From Paenibacillus silvae (GTDB lineage Bacteria > Bacillota > Bacilli > Paenibacillales > Paenibacillaceae): a DNA stretch of 64,000 nt. Below, one piece after another: positions 33,338 to 41,683 of the stretch (the first letter of the stretch is position 1; each line of letters begins with the position of its first letter). The DNA is taken from positions 1-64,000 of the forward strand of contig NZ_BMFU01000015.1 in the NCBI RefSeq assembly GCF_014639235.1. The letters are read 5' to 3'. The translations under genes and the position numbers were made by a program. The notes under the pieces were generated by a model. It did no database searches and was not told the origin of the DNA. It saw nothing but the letters and a program-made list of their open reading frames with translations.

Positions 33338-34672
33338 TTACTTCCACTCTTTCACAGTTAAACGTTCGCCTTGGCGTATAATTTCAGTGTTGTAACGCTC
33401 TTTGCTCACATCATTAAGCCTTTCAACTAAAGAAGCCGTAGCCTCCTCCGAAGCAAGCACAGGCAAACCTCGTTTGGTCACGCGGGCATCGGTTAATCTG
33501 AGATCAATCGGAATTAACTCATACTCAAACTTCTGCTGATCTGCATTCAGGTCGAACGAAATCAGGAAGTTCTCCGAAAATTTCCGGTGACTATAGAAGC
33601 CCTGCCAGTTTCCATCGCTATCTTTGGTTCTGTTCTTGTGAAGCGTGGAGGGAGATTCATTTTCTGCATAACCGTAAGCAGTGAACATCTCAGGAGATAT
33701 AATGGATTCCCCCGCCTCGAATTCCATAATCAAGCTGCCAATGTTATAGAAAATCGGCTGACCCTGATACAGCTCCACACCTCTTGTAAAATGCGCACCA
33801 TGCCCGAATACACAATGAGCTCCTGCATCCACAGCACTTCTTGCGAAAGTCTCAATAAATTCCGCCGGATAATCCGAATACCAGTCCTCATTCTCTCCCT
33901 CATGCGTATGCAGATTCACGAAAACAAAATCACTGCGTTCCTTGGCATCACGGATCGTTTCCAGAATCTCCTGCTGATCCTGGGCATGTGCTGTTGTTTT
34001 AACGCGAGAGTTGTTGCCCTTTTCAAAGGTCAGATAACCCTCAAACAATGATCCAAACTCATAGTGATTTTCGGATTTGCTTTTGAATGTCTCAATCCGT
34101 TTACCTGTTTCCATACTTGCAGCAATGCCAATCCGTTCGCTAATGCCCTTCAGTGTCTCGAAATCCTGCTCATTAACCACATACGTACGTGACCAGCGGA
34201 GCGGGTTCAGACCCGGACGGGCGGGAACACCGTTCCCCGGATTGGAGGCAGCAAATACTTCACTGCGTGTTACACCAATCGTAATGATGGCAATTCGTCC
34301 ATCAGCCGTATCGATAAATACCGGCTTACGAGCTTCGTGCAGACTCATTCCAACTCCGAGAGGAATCAGGCCGCGCTGTTCCGCTTCAGCAAGCGTATCC
34401 GTAAGTCCTTCGATGCCGTAATCTCCCGTGTGGTTGTTCGCAAAGCCGACATAGCGAATATTCAAACGTGCGAACTCGTCCAGCGTTTTGGGACGTACAC
34501 TGGTCTGGTATCCCCGGCCTGCGGCCGGTACTGTATTTTTACGCGGGGTAACAAATTCAGCATTGGTGAAAACCTCATCAGCTTCCTTTAAAAGAGCCAG
34601 CAGGTTCGGGTCCATGGTTTTATCTACATGACTGCTGGAAAACAACGCGTCTCCTGTAACGATAAATTTCAT
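33338..34672 (-). CDS. CapA-family (poly-gamma-glutamate capsule type) metallophosphoesterase-like protein
   Basis: A 444-residue protein of the CapA/PgsA fold: FIVTGDALF at the start (metal ligand Asp), RYVGFANNHTGDYGIEGL with the Asn-His pair, DFVFVNLHTHEGEN and HCVFGHGAHFTRGVELYQGQPIFYNIGSLI with the last His residues. CapA proteins act in poly-gamma-glutamate synthesis or export, but this one has no signal peptide or membrane anchor and lies inside an amino-acid ABC transporter operon, 13 bases after the substrate-binding protein. A role in processing an imported amino-acid or gamma-glutamyl compound is an inference. GGGG precedes the ATG by six bases. Confidence 0.85.
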   Translation of the reverse strand: MKFIVTGDALFSSSHVDKTMDPNLLALLKEADEVFTNAEFVTPRKNTVPAAGRGYQTSVRPKTLDEFARLNIRYVGFANNHTGDYGIEGLTDTLAEAEQRGLIPLGVGMSLHEARKPVFIDTADGRIAIITIGVTRSEVFAASNPGNGVPARPGLNPLRWSRTYVVNEQDFETLKGISERIGIAASMETGKRIETFKSKSENHYEFGSLFEGYLTFEKGNNSRVKTTAHAQDQQEILETIRDAKERSDFVFVNLHTHEGENEDWYSDYPAEFIETFARSAVDAGAHCVFGHGAHFTRGVELYQGQPIFYNIGSLIMEFEAGESIISPEMFTAYGYAENESPSTLHKNRTKDSDGNWQGFYSHRKFSENFLISFDLNADQQKFEYELIPIDLRLTDARVTKRGLPVLASEEATASLVERLNDVSKERYNTEIIRQGERLTVKEWK

Positions 34673-34685
34673 GTGATCCCCTTCC

Positions 34686-35522
34686 CTACTCCATCAATTC
34701 TTTCTTAGGCAGATAGTCGCCGCCGAGCTGCTCTTCACTGATCTTGAGCAATGTACCGTCATTGTACATTTCTTTAATTCTTTTGTTCACCGCATCCAGC
34801 AATGCACTATCAGCCGACTTGGAGAACAGGATGTAGGAACCGGGGTCACTATTTTCCGTAGAGAATGGAACAACTTTCAGGTTAGTGAAGCCATGCTCCT
34901 TGATTGCTTTTTCCGCCGAAACACGAGAAATAATCCGAACGTCATATTTTCCGGCTTCAATGCCTTCAAATTGTTTAACAAAGTTTTCTTCGGTGTACAT
35001 AATATCTGCTTTGGCATCCGGATGCTCTGTATTATAGTTCTCCAGCAGCGTTGCACCTGAGTTGCCTACTTCAGTTACTGCCTTGTATCCTTTCAAATCT
35101 TCAATCGATTTAAGGGTATTATCATCCTTGCGTACCACAAAAACGTTAGCATTTTCGATGATAGGCAAAGAGAAATTATATTTGCTGCGTCGTTCTGGAT
35201 TGGAACTGAAGTTGTTGGCTCCTAATTGAAAACGTCCATTATCCAGACCTGTCAGAATGCCTTCAAACTCAATCGCTTGTACTTCAAGTTTATATTCAGG
35301 GAGCTTCTCGAAAATGGCTTTCATGACTTCAACATCATAACCGGTAAGTGTACCGTCTTTATCGTAGCTGAACGGGTTACTTACGCCGCTTGTTGCCGCA
35401 ATAATCGTCTTCTGACCAGATTCCGCACCCGCACCTGAACTTGCTTCGTTTTTGTTGCCGCAACCGGCAATCATCAACCCAAGCACTAATAAAAGAATAC
35501 CCGGCACAAACTTCTTCTTCAT
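34686..35522 (-). CDS. Amino-acid ABC transporter substrate-binding lipoprotein
   Basis: A 278-residue family-3 solute-binding protein with lipobox LMIAGC (Cys21). The mature part begins with a Ser/Gly/Ala linker, then two lobes: NPFSYDKDGTLTGYDVEVMKAIFE contacts the ligand, FEGILTGLDNGRFQLGANNFSSNPERRSKYNFSLPI is the conserved hinge region. It resembles cystine/polar amino-acid binders (TcyJ/K-like). First gene of a four-gene operon; GGGG lies before the ATG. A strong promoter (35602-35630) and a palindromic operator candidate (35566-35581) lie in front of it. Confidence 0.92.
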   Translation of the reverse strand: MKKKFVPGILLLVLGLMIAGCGNKNEASSGAGAESGQKTIIAATSGVSNPFSYDKDGTLTGYDVEVMKAIFEKLPEYKLEVQAIEFEGILTGLDNGRFQLGANNFSSNPERRSKYNFSLPIIENANVFVVRKDDNTLKSIEDLKGYKAVTEVGNSGATLLENYNTEHPDAKADIMYTEENFVKQFEGIEAGKYDVRIISRVSAEKAIKEHGFTNLKVVPFSTENSDPGSYILFSKSADSALLDAVNKRIKEMYNDGTLLKISEEQLGGDYLPKKELME

Positions 35523-35565
35523 TGTTATATCCCCCTTGTTGTGTTATCTCTCTGTTATTCTAACC

Positions 35566-35581
35566 ATGAATTATAATTCAT
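35566..35581. promoter_or_regulatory. Palindrome just downstream of the ABC operon promoter
   Basis: ATGAATTATAATTCAT is a perfect 16-bp dyad, about 20 bases downstream of the -10, near or just after the expected transcription start of the transporter operon. Position and symmetry fit a repressor operator. The regulator is not identifiable here; sulfur-starvation control is possible if the substrate is cystine. Confidence 0.55.
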
Positions 35582-35601
35582 AGTAAATTAGTATGAAATG
35601 T

Positions 35602-35630
35602 ATTATGTCACGGTGTATATACTCTGTCAA
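35602..35630 (-). promoter_or_regulatory. Sigma-A promoter of the amino-acid ABC operon
   Basis: On the minus strand a consensus -35 TTGACA (35630-35625) and -10 CATAAT (35607-35602) are spaced 17 bp, 80 bases before the substrate-binding protein start. Confidence 0.72.
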
Positions 35631-36041
35631 GGTAATTCGACAAAGAAAACTACATATTACGACACCTTTCTACATCTTACGAACGACACTTTTCTACATG
35701 CTCCGCAATAAACTTTCCTGTGACTCTCCTCCGGCAAAATGTAAAAATATTCGTTCCTCCATTACGCTTGGAATCGCAACTTTATCACTGACGGGTTAAT
35801 GCAAGGCGTTTGGGCATCCTTCTATTCGCCTGTTTGAGTATATTTGCAGCAGCGGCTGGTTGGCATCCCGAGAAATTCGCCAGACACCACGTATAATTAG
35901 TTATTGAGAATAGATGCAGAACACGCAATAAATGATAATAAACTTGACAGTATATGACTTATATCTACATTATTTAATACAAAACTCAAAAAGTAGTCCT
36001 ATATACCTATGAAGTTAGATATGATAAACTGGTGGAATACT
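35631..36041. other. AT-rich intergenic region
   Basis: 411 bases between the ABC operon promoter and the next plus-strand gene. Apart from the promoter at 35944-35971 I see no gene or structure; a short open frame at 35593-35799 lacks a ribosome site. Confidence 0.55.
35944..35971 (+). promoter_or_regulatory. Probable promoter of the AT-rich beta-propeller gene set
   Basis: A consensus -35 TTGACA (35944-35949) is followed after 16 bp by TACATT (35966-35971); CATTAT at 35968-35973 is an alternative -10. It lies about 70 bases before the gene at 36042. Confidence 0.5.
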
Positions 36042-36296
36042 ATGGAAAAGGAGTTAAATTCTTTGTACAACAAAAATAAAACCAGCAAGCTTATGAAATG
36101 GGTAGCTTGGATTAGCATACTGCTATCCATTATCTCCAGTATCATCGTTGGACAAAACAAGGTTATTGGATTCCAATGGTCCTTGGCTCTGCCAGTTATG
36201 GTAAATGGCATTGTAGCAGGACTACTGTTATTAGGTGTTGCAGAGATCATACGACTTGTACAGGATATTAAAAACGAAACAGTAGGACCAGATTAA
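36042..36296 (+). CDS. Small two-helix membrane protein
   Basis: An 84-residue protein with two hydrophobic helices (about 18-38 and 48-70) and a charged C-terminus. Start ATG at 36042 follows GGTGG; the upstream ATG at 36009 lacks a ribosome site. No named family is recognised. It lies 36 bases before the first secreted propeller-type gene and is probably cotranscribed with it. Base composition is more AT-rich than the rest of the window. Confidence 0.65.
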   Translation: MEKELNSLYNKNKTSKLMKWVAWISILLSIISSIIVGQNKVIGFQWSLALPVMVNGIVAGLLLLGVAEIIRLVQDIKNETVGPD

Positions 36297-36332
36297 GTTT
36301 GTTTGACCTTAGTCTTAGTTAAGGAGTTGTTT

Positions 36333-37538
36333 ATGTTGCAATGGTCTTGTATTCGGTTTTGTTTGTTGACTAGCATCCTGAGTCTGGGATTGTTGTCAAT
36401 AAACACATCATCGGTTTCGGCTAAAGCCACGGCTGTGCCACAGCTTGAGTGGATCAAGGAGGTTGATTCTGGCAGATGGGGGGATGGATTCACTCCGCAT
36501 TACTTCAAACTTGATGCCTCTGGAAATCTAAACATTTTGGTGAAAAGGGTCGTGAACGAGAAACTTATATATGAGGAGAATATCAGTGGTGAAACCGGGG
36601 ATATCCGATGGTCCAAACCAAAATTCGATTATGGGTTAACCAGGGATGGTTACATGTATAGTTTCAAGCACACTGAGACAGATGACTATAAAAAAAAATC
36701 TGATGATATCATTACGGTCTCCGATCTGACAACCGGCAAACCAAAATGGTCCTCCATATATCCTTATTTTCGTGAAGGTCAGTCTTTGAATTTCACCAAA
36801 AACGGAGCACTTTATGCTTTCACTTATCAAAAAAATAAGTATGTGACCCTGTATTATTATGACGAAAAGGGAAAACGAAGCAAAAAGTTTATTCTCCCCT
36901 ATATGCAACACTATACGGTAGAAGGTAATTTTATTTTAGGGCAACCTGACAATAAAAGCTCGTATATTCACGTTTTTGATCTTTCTACAGGTAAGAAGCT
37001 GACGGTGCTGACCAATGAAACAACATTACCCTTCGGAAATAGTGTTACAGACGATGGGACCCTCATTACTCGGAAGTTCATCAATAACCGTGAGCTTGAA
37101 TTGAGGGCTTACTCGCCTGCGGGAGCTTTGAAATGGAAGTATGACTTTTCTTTTAAAAAGGGGCCCCCAGAAATTTTTGTCATTCATGATCGTGTACTAT
37201 ATCTGGAACAAACTGCAGGCAATATTTTACTTCTGAATTCAGATGGAAAGTTGATTACAGGAGTCAATGAAGCCCCCTTTTACATGCAAGGTGACCCAAA
37301 TAGCCCGCTAAAAGTGGCAGTTGATCTACAAAGTTTTATGTACATCCAGTATACAGAACAGGGAATAGAACTCGTCATTAGAGACTCAAATAATCTGAGA
37401 GAGCTTTATCGGGTATCACAGAACGATTTGAACGATGTTAGGTTTAATCGAGATGAATTGTTTATCAATGGCCAGAATGAATTGTTTTTCCTGCCTCCCG
37501 ATGGGCAGACGATCAGAAAATACAGGTTAGCTCCATAA
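36333..37538 (+). CDS. Secreted PQQ-like beta-propeller protein, paralogue 1
   Basis: A 401-residue exported protein. A signal peptide (about 1-30, ending SSVSAKA) is followed by repeated beta-sheet units with the outer-strand pattern D-TGK-W (DLTTGKPKW, DLSTGKKLT, SPAGALKWKY, SDGKLITG), typical of PQQ-like or quinoprotein propellers, although the AxDxxTG-x-x-W consensus is degenerate. AAGGAG precedes the ATG at 36333. It is paralogous to the next gene. No catalytic residues can be named, so a binding or scaffold role outside the cell is likely. Confidence 0.72.
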   Translation: MLQWSCIRFCLLTSILSLGLLSINTSSVSAKATAVPQLEWIKEVDSGRWGDGFTPHYFKLDASGNLNILVKRVVNEKLIYEENISGETGDIRWSKPKFDYGLTRDGYMYSFKHTETDDYKKKSDDIITVSDLTTGKPKWSSIYPYFREGQSLNFTKNGALYAFTYQKNKYVTLYYYDEKGKRSKKFILPYMQHYTVEGNFILGQPDNKSSYIHVFDLSTGKKLTVLTNETTLPFGNSVTDDGTLITRKFINNRELELRAYSPAGALKWKYDFSFKKGPPEIFVIHDRVLYLEQTAGNILLLNSDGKLITGVNEAPFYMQGDPNSPLKVAVDLQSFMYIQYTEQGIELVIRDSNNLRELYRVSQNDLNDVRFNRDELFINGQNELFFLPPDGQTIRKYRLAP

Positions 37539-37576
37539 TTCAATTAAAAGACTATTACATAAGGAGTTTACAAATC

Positions 37577-38752
37577 ATGAAATTAAAGCAATTCAACTAC
37601 TGGCTCATAGCCAGTCTATGCTTCTTTCTTGCCAGCCCATCCGAGCCAGCTCTGGCTAAAGATCTTATGCAATTCCAATGGGGTTATGATATTACGAACG
37701 GTGGACAGAGCCGCACAAGCTCACATTTAATAGAGAGTGTCACAGATGCGATGGGGAACCAGAGTTTAATTGTTACTAAAGAAGGTTATAATGATGCTTA
37801 TATTGACATCTTAGATGCCAAAACAGGGGCGCTCCTTTGGTCCATTCCAATTTTCAACAGAGGCTATGTACTTTCTGATGATGGATATATGTTTATTTTT
37901 GATGAGAAAAAAGTGAGTGCTAGGCATGTATACTCAGGTCAAGTCATATGGACAGCCCCCTTGCCAAAGCTACCGCTAAAATTCTCGTACTACTACTGGC
38001 CTGAGTTGGCCTTTCCAAGAGAAAATGGAAGTTTGTATCTGGCTTTGGACTCAGAAGAGAAAAGTACACTCTACCATTACAATTCCAAAGGAAAGATAAG
38101 CCAAAAGTTCAAGCTCCCATACTTGATTGAACAGATTAAAGGGGATGTAATCATTTCCAAAAAATACAGTGATCATCCCGATGTCCACATTAACAGCCTC
38201 TCCACAGGTAAAAAAATAAAAACCATTGTTGGTACGAAAGGTTATAACCAATTCATCGCTCTATCAGATGGTACTCTGATGCAATATAATCTCCAAGAAA
38301 ATACTATGATTTTAAAAGCTTACAACAGCGCAGGTCAAATAAAATGGACAAAACAACTTCCCTATAATACTCGTTTTGATAGTTCATCAGCAATTGTTGC
38401 GTTGAAGGATCGTTTTTTGTTTGTGGATGCTAAAAACAAAAGAATTAAGTTATATACATCAGCAGGAAAATTAATTGCTGAGAGTGCATATCTGCCACTG
38501 CGAAATAATTATAATGGCTACTGGGAACCTCTCAATGTGGCAATAGACGGTACAAGTTTTATGTTTTTGACTTCAAAGAATGGCAATGACGAACTTGTTA
38601 TTATGGATACAAGTAACCTGAACGTTTTGTCCAGTTATAAGAAAAGCGAATTTGATCTGGATAAGGAATTTCTATTTCTCAATAACACAACGGGTCTTTA
38701 CATCATAAGCGATGAAGGTCGGAATTTGGTTAGCATGCAGTTGAGTAAATAG
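37577..38752 (+). CDS. Secreted PQQ-like beta-propeller protein, paralogue 2
   Basis: A 391-residue exported paralogue of the preceding gene: signal peptide (about 1-28, ending PALAKD), then propeller-like units ILDAKTGALLWS, HVYSGQVIWT, SLSTGKKIK, NSAGQIKWTK and TSAGKLIAES. The blades appear at the same spacing as in the neighbour. TAAGGAG precedes the ATG. The two genes are 38 bases apart and AT-rich, suggesting duplication after acquisition. Function unknown. Confidence 0.72.
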   Translation: MKLKQFNYWLIASLCFFLASPSEPALAKDLMQFQWGYDITNGGQSRTSSHLIESVTDAMGNQSLIVTKEGYNDAYIDILDAKTGALLWSIPIFNRGYVLSDDGYMFIFDEKKVSARHVYSGQVIWTAPLPKLPLKFSYYYWPELAFPRENGSLYLALDSEEKSTLYHYNSKGKISQKFKLPYLIEQIKGDVIISKKYSDHPDVHINSLSTGKKIKTIVGTKGYNQFIALSDGTLMQYNLQENTMILKAYNSAGQIKWTKQLPYNTRFDSSSAIVALKDRFLFVDAKNKRIKLYTSAGKLIAESAYLPLRNNYNGYWEPLNVAIDGTSFMFLTSKNGNDELVIMDTSNLNVLSSYKKSEFDLDKEFLFLNNTTGLYIISDEGRNLVSMQLSK

Positions 38753-38782
38753 TTTCTTTGTAAAGTACAAAAATAGCGCGCT

Positions 38783-38857
38783 CCTCACGTTAATAGTGAG
38801 GGCCAATTCATACTGGCGAAGCCCTCACTAATCCTGTAATGGATCGGTGAGGGCTTC
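38783..38857. terminator. Overlapping hairpins between convergent genes
   Basis: GAAGCCCTCAC (38818-38828) pairs with GTGAGGGCTTC (38847-38857), followed by TTTAC on the plus strand. A second hairpin CCTCAC/GTGAGG (38783-38788, 38796-38801) lies before it, and the segments at 38796-38803 and 38821-38828 can also pair with each other, so the two structures are mutually exclusive. Confidence 0.7.
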
Positions 38858-38912
38858 TTTACAACCTAGACGTATCTTTAACTGTTCAGTGCATACCCCT
38901 ACATCAAGTCTA

Positions 38913-39992
38913 TTAATTCCGCCACTTCTTCGCCAGCTCGCTAATCTGATGCGGTGTTGTGCGGCAGCAGCCTCCAATAATCCGTGCGCCCGCAGCAACC
39001 CATTGCTCCGATGCGTCCTTCATACTGCCACAGGAGCCTTGGCCGCTCCATGTTTTGGTTTCCGCATCGTAAGTCTCGCCTGAATTGGGATATACGATAA
39101 CCGGTTTATCACTGGCACGACGCAAGATACCGATCGCTTCCGTAACGACTTCCATTGGAGCGCAATTCAGACCAATCGCCGCAAGCTGCGGCTCGGAACC
39201 AAATGTCTGTGCACATACCTGAAGCGGTGTGCCTTCGCTGATGCTTGTCCCGTCTTTTAACGAGAACGAAAGCCAGGCACTTGTCTCCGGGAATTCCTTG
39301 AGCAATTCAACCAGCACCCGAGCCTCCTGCAATGATGGGATCGTCTCGAGTGCCAGCACATCTGCTCCCGCTTCAACCAGCGCTGCCATACGCGGACGAT
39401 GGAATGCTGCCAATGTCTCATCCGATACGCCATAATGCCCCACATACTCTGAACCATCCGCCAGATAAGCACCGTATGGCCCAACAGAGCCAGCGACTAT
39501 AGGGCGCGGACGACCCGGCTTCTCGCCACCCGTATGCTCACCTGTACGACTTTCACTCTGCTCGCTTCCCATATTCTTGGCACGTCCCGAAGCCACTTCT
39601 GCAAGTGGTCTCATTGAACTGCTGCCTTCTACTGTGACACCCTGCACTTCTGCCCACACATCATCTCTCGCCTTTGCAGCCAGCTCTACCGTCTTGCGAA
39701 TCAGCTCCAGGGCAGCCTGCTCTCCAATGCCACGCTTGCGGAAACCTTCGACAGTGGCCTGATAGCTTGAAGTAATTGCACAATCTGCTCCTGCACGGAA
39801 ATAATCCGCGTGTACCTGCACAATGACATCCGGGTTCTCCAGCAGCACACGTGCAGACCAGAGCGGATCATCCAGATCACAGCCATGCTGCTCAAGCTCC
39901 GTAGCCAGTGCACCATCCAGAATCAGGAGTGGATAGTCGTTCAGAATACGTTGAATTACATTCATATCATTCGTTTGCTCCATTTTAGTCAT
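38913..39992 (-). CDS. mmuM: Homocysteine S-methyltransferase
   Basis: A 359-residue zinc enzyme that transfers a methyl group from S-methylmethionine (or SAM) to homocysteine to form methionine. The N-terminal LLILDGALATELEQHGCDL motif begins the barrel; zinc ligands are the Cys in GLNCAP and the adjacent pair in GGCCRTTP near the C-terminus. A low-complexity insertion (about residues 135-165, SEQSESRTGEHTGGEKPGRP) between strands is unusual for the family (about 310 residues). It starts four bases after the permease stop, so it is translationally coupled, and the pair is under a SAM-I riboswitch. Confidence 0.93.
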   Translation of the reverse strand: MTKMEQTNDMNVIQRILNDYPLLILDGALATELEQHGCDLDDPLWSARVLLENPDVIVQVHADYFRAGADCAITSSYQATVEGFRKRGIGEQAALELIRKTVELAAKARDDVWAEVQGVTVEGSSSMRPLAEVASGRAKNMGSEQSESRTGEHTGGEKPGRPRPIVAGSVGPYGAYLADGSEYVGHYGVSDETLAAFHRPRMAALVEAGADVLALETIPSLQEARVLVELLKEFPETSAWLSFSLKDGTSISEGTPLQVCAQTFGSEPQLAAIGLNCAPMEVVTEAIGILRRASDKPVIVYPNSGETYDAETKTWSGQGSCGSMKDASEQWVAAGARIIGGCCRTTPHQISELAKKWRN

Positions 39993-39996
39993 GGGG

Positions 39997-41382
39997 TCAG
40001 CCCTCTTTCTTCTTCGTACGATCTGTCAGGTAATATACGATATAACACAGAATAATGAATGGAATACCGCAGTATAAAGCAATTCGCTGTGTCGGATCAA
40101 AAGCAATGCCGATGCAGGAGGCCAGGCACAGCAAAAATGAAACGATAGGTACGATTGGATATAGCGGTGTCCGGTAAACGAGATCCTGCACTTTATTTCC
40201 TTCTCGCAGATACTGTCTACGGAACATATACTGAGACACGCTGATGCTCATCCATACCGCCACTACAGCAAGACCCGAGATAGAGACAAGTGTAATATAC
40301 ACGGTTCCAGGTGCAATGATGCTGGACAGCAATGCCAGCGCACCACCAGCCATGCTGAGCACCAGCGCGTTGAACGGCACACCGCGCTTGGTCAAGCGCG
40401 CAAACCATGGAGAGATGGTCTGTTTATCCGCCAATGACCATAACATACGTGAAGAAGCATATAATCCCGAGTTAGCTGCGGAAAGAATCGCCGTTAGAAT
40501 AACAAAATTCATAATGTCTGCCGCATACGTAACACCAATCCGTTCCATCACGGCTACAAATGGACTTTCCAGCACGCTTGCGTCCGACATCGGCAGCAGC
40601 GCAGACAAAATAACAATTGTACCAATAAAGAAAATAATCAGACGCCATAATGTCGTATGAATGGCTTTTGGAATGTTTTTTTCCGGGTTTTCCGTCTCTC
40701 CGGCAGCAATACCAATCAGCTCTGTTCCCGAAAAGGCAAAGTTCACGGCCAGCATGGTCATTAATATGGCCGTGGCTCCATGCGGAAACCAGCCTGATGC
40801 TGTAATGTTGGTAAAGAATGGCGCCGGAGACGCATCTGCCATCGGAATAATCCCAAACATGGCAGCCCCGCCGATAATAATAAAGAGCACAATCGTCATC
40901 ACCTTCACCAGGGAAAACCAAAATTCGGATTCGGCAAACAGTTTGACCGTGAACGCATTAAACAGAAAAATCATCAGAGCAAAGAGTGCACTCCAGATCC
41001 AGACATTTACGGACGGGAACCAGCGCTGCATCAGCAGCCCGGCTGCCGTAAATTCAGAGCCCAGTGCAACTGTCCAGGTCAGCCAGTACAGCCAGGCAAC
41101 CGTATAACCTGTAGCTGGGCCGATATATTTGGCTGCGTAGCTGTGGAATGCACCCGTCTCTGGCATATATACTGATAATTCGCCCAGACAGAGCATAACC
41201 AGATACACGACAAGTGCCCCGATGAGATAGGATAAAATGGTACCGAGCGGTCCTGCCTGCTGAATCGTGTACCCCGAGCTAAGGAACAATCCTGTTCCGA
41301 TGACGCCGCCAAGCGAAAGCATGACCACATGTCTCGTTTGCATCTTACGCTGAAAATGACCCTTATCGCTGTTATTCTCCAT
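39997..41382 (-). CDS. mmuP: S-methylmethionine/amino-acid permease
   Basis: A 461-residue APC-superfamily permease with 12 helices. The first helix has the unwound-substrate motif GGVIGTGLFLSSG, and EFTAAGLLMQRWFP and FSGTELIGIAAGETENPEKNIPKAI match the amino-acid permease consensus. Physical coupling with a homocysteine methyltransferase gene and a SAM-I riboswitch points to S-methylmethionine as substrate. ATG 41382 follows AGGGAG by eight bases; the open frame extends to 41511 inside the riboswitch and is not coding. It is first gene of the mmuP-mmuM operon. Confidence 0.88.
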   Translation of the reverse strand: MENNSDKGHFQRKMQTRHVVMLSLGGVIGTGLFLSSGYTIQQAGPLGTILSYLIGALVVYLVMLCLGELSVYMPETGAFHSYAAKYIGPATGYTVAWLYWLTWTVALGSEFTAAGLLMQRWFPSVNVWIWSALFALMIFLFNAFTVKLFAESEFWFSLVKVMTIVLFIIIGGAAMFGIIPMADASPAPFFTNITASGWFPHGATAILMTMLAVNFAFSGTELIGIAAGETENPEKNIPKAIHTTLWRLIIFFIGTIVILSALLPMSDASVLESPFVAVMERIGVTYAADIMNFVILTAILSAANSGLYASSRMLWSLADKQTISPWFARLTKRGVPFNALVLSMAGGALALLSSIIAPGTVYITLVSISGLAVVAVWMSISVSQYMFRRQYLREGNKVQDLVYRTPLYPIVPIVSFLLCLASCIGIAFDPTQRIALYCGIPFIILCYIVYYLTDRTKKKEG

Positions 41383-41418
41383 ATGACATACTCCCTGCTT
41401 CTTCATCCAGAACAAACA

Positions 41419-41577
41419 AAAAAGACCCACTCTTCCCGAAGAGTGCGCCTCTACTGACAAATAAAAACAACTGCTCCTATCTATCAGGCTTTCACCCGCT
41501 GGAATTAGCACAGTATCCTTCAGATCTGTTGCTGAGGTTTCTAAGGGCCAGTCCCTCCACCTCTCTGGATAAGAAAA
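41419..41577 (-). promoter_or_regulatory. SAM-I (S-box) riboswitch with terminator
   Basis: On the minus strand the aptamer reads CTTATCCAGAGAGGTGGAGG, then ACTGGCCCTTAGAAACC, CAGCAAC, TGCTAATTCCAGCGG and GATAGATAGGAG, matching the SAM-I consensus blocks in order. It is followed by the terminator hairpin CACTCTTC/GAAGAGTG (41429-41446) and a T run (41425-41419). It should shut off mmuP-mmuM when SAM is plentiful. Confidence 0.95.
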
Positions 41578-41589
41578 TGATTTTTTATA

Positions 41590-41618
41590 ACTATATCGAC
41601 TGCCACCTGATGTGTCAA
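41590..41618 (-). promoter_or_regulatory. Sigma-A promoter of the mmuP-mmuM operon
   Basis: Consensus -35 TTGACA (41618-41613) and -10 TATAGT (41595-41590), 17-bp spacer, on the minus strand, starting the riboswitch leader a few bases downstream. Confidence 0.85.
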
Positions 41619-41683
41619 CATTTAAATAGAATTACGCCTGCATCGTATTCCAACAACCTGCTCCTCTACAGTATTCCAACAAG

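Noticed and set aside
35593..35799. 68-codon plus-strand frame in the intergenic region
   Set aside because: No ribosome site, unusual composition and overlap with the ABC operon promoter region.
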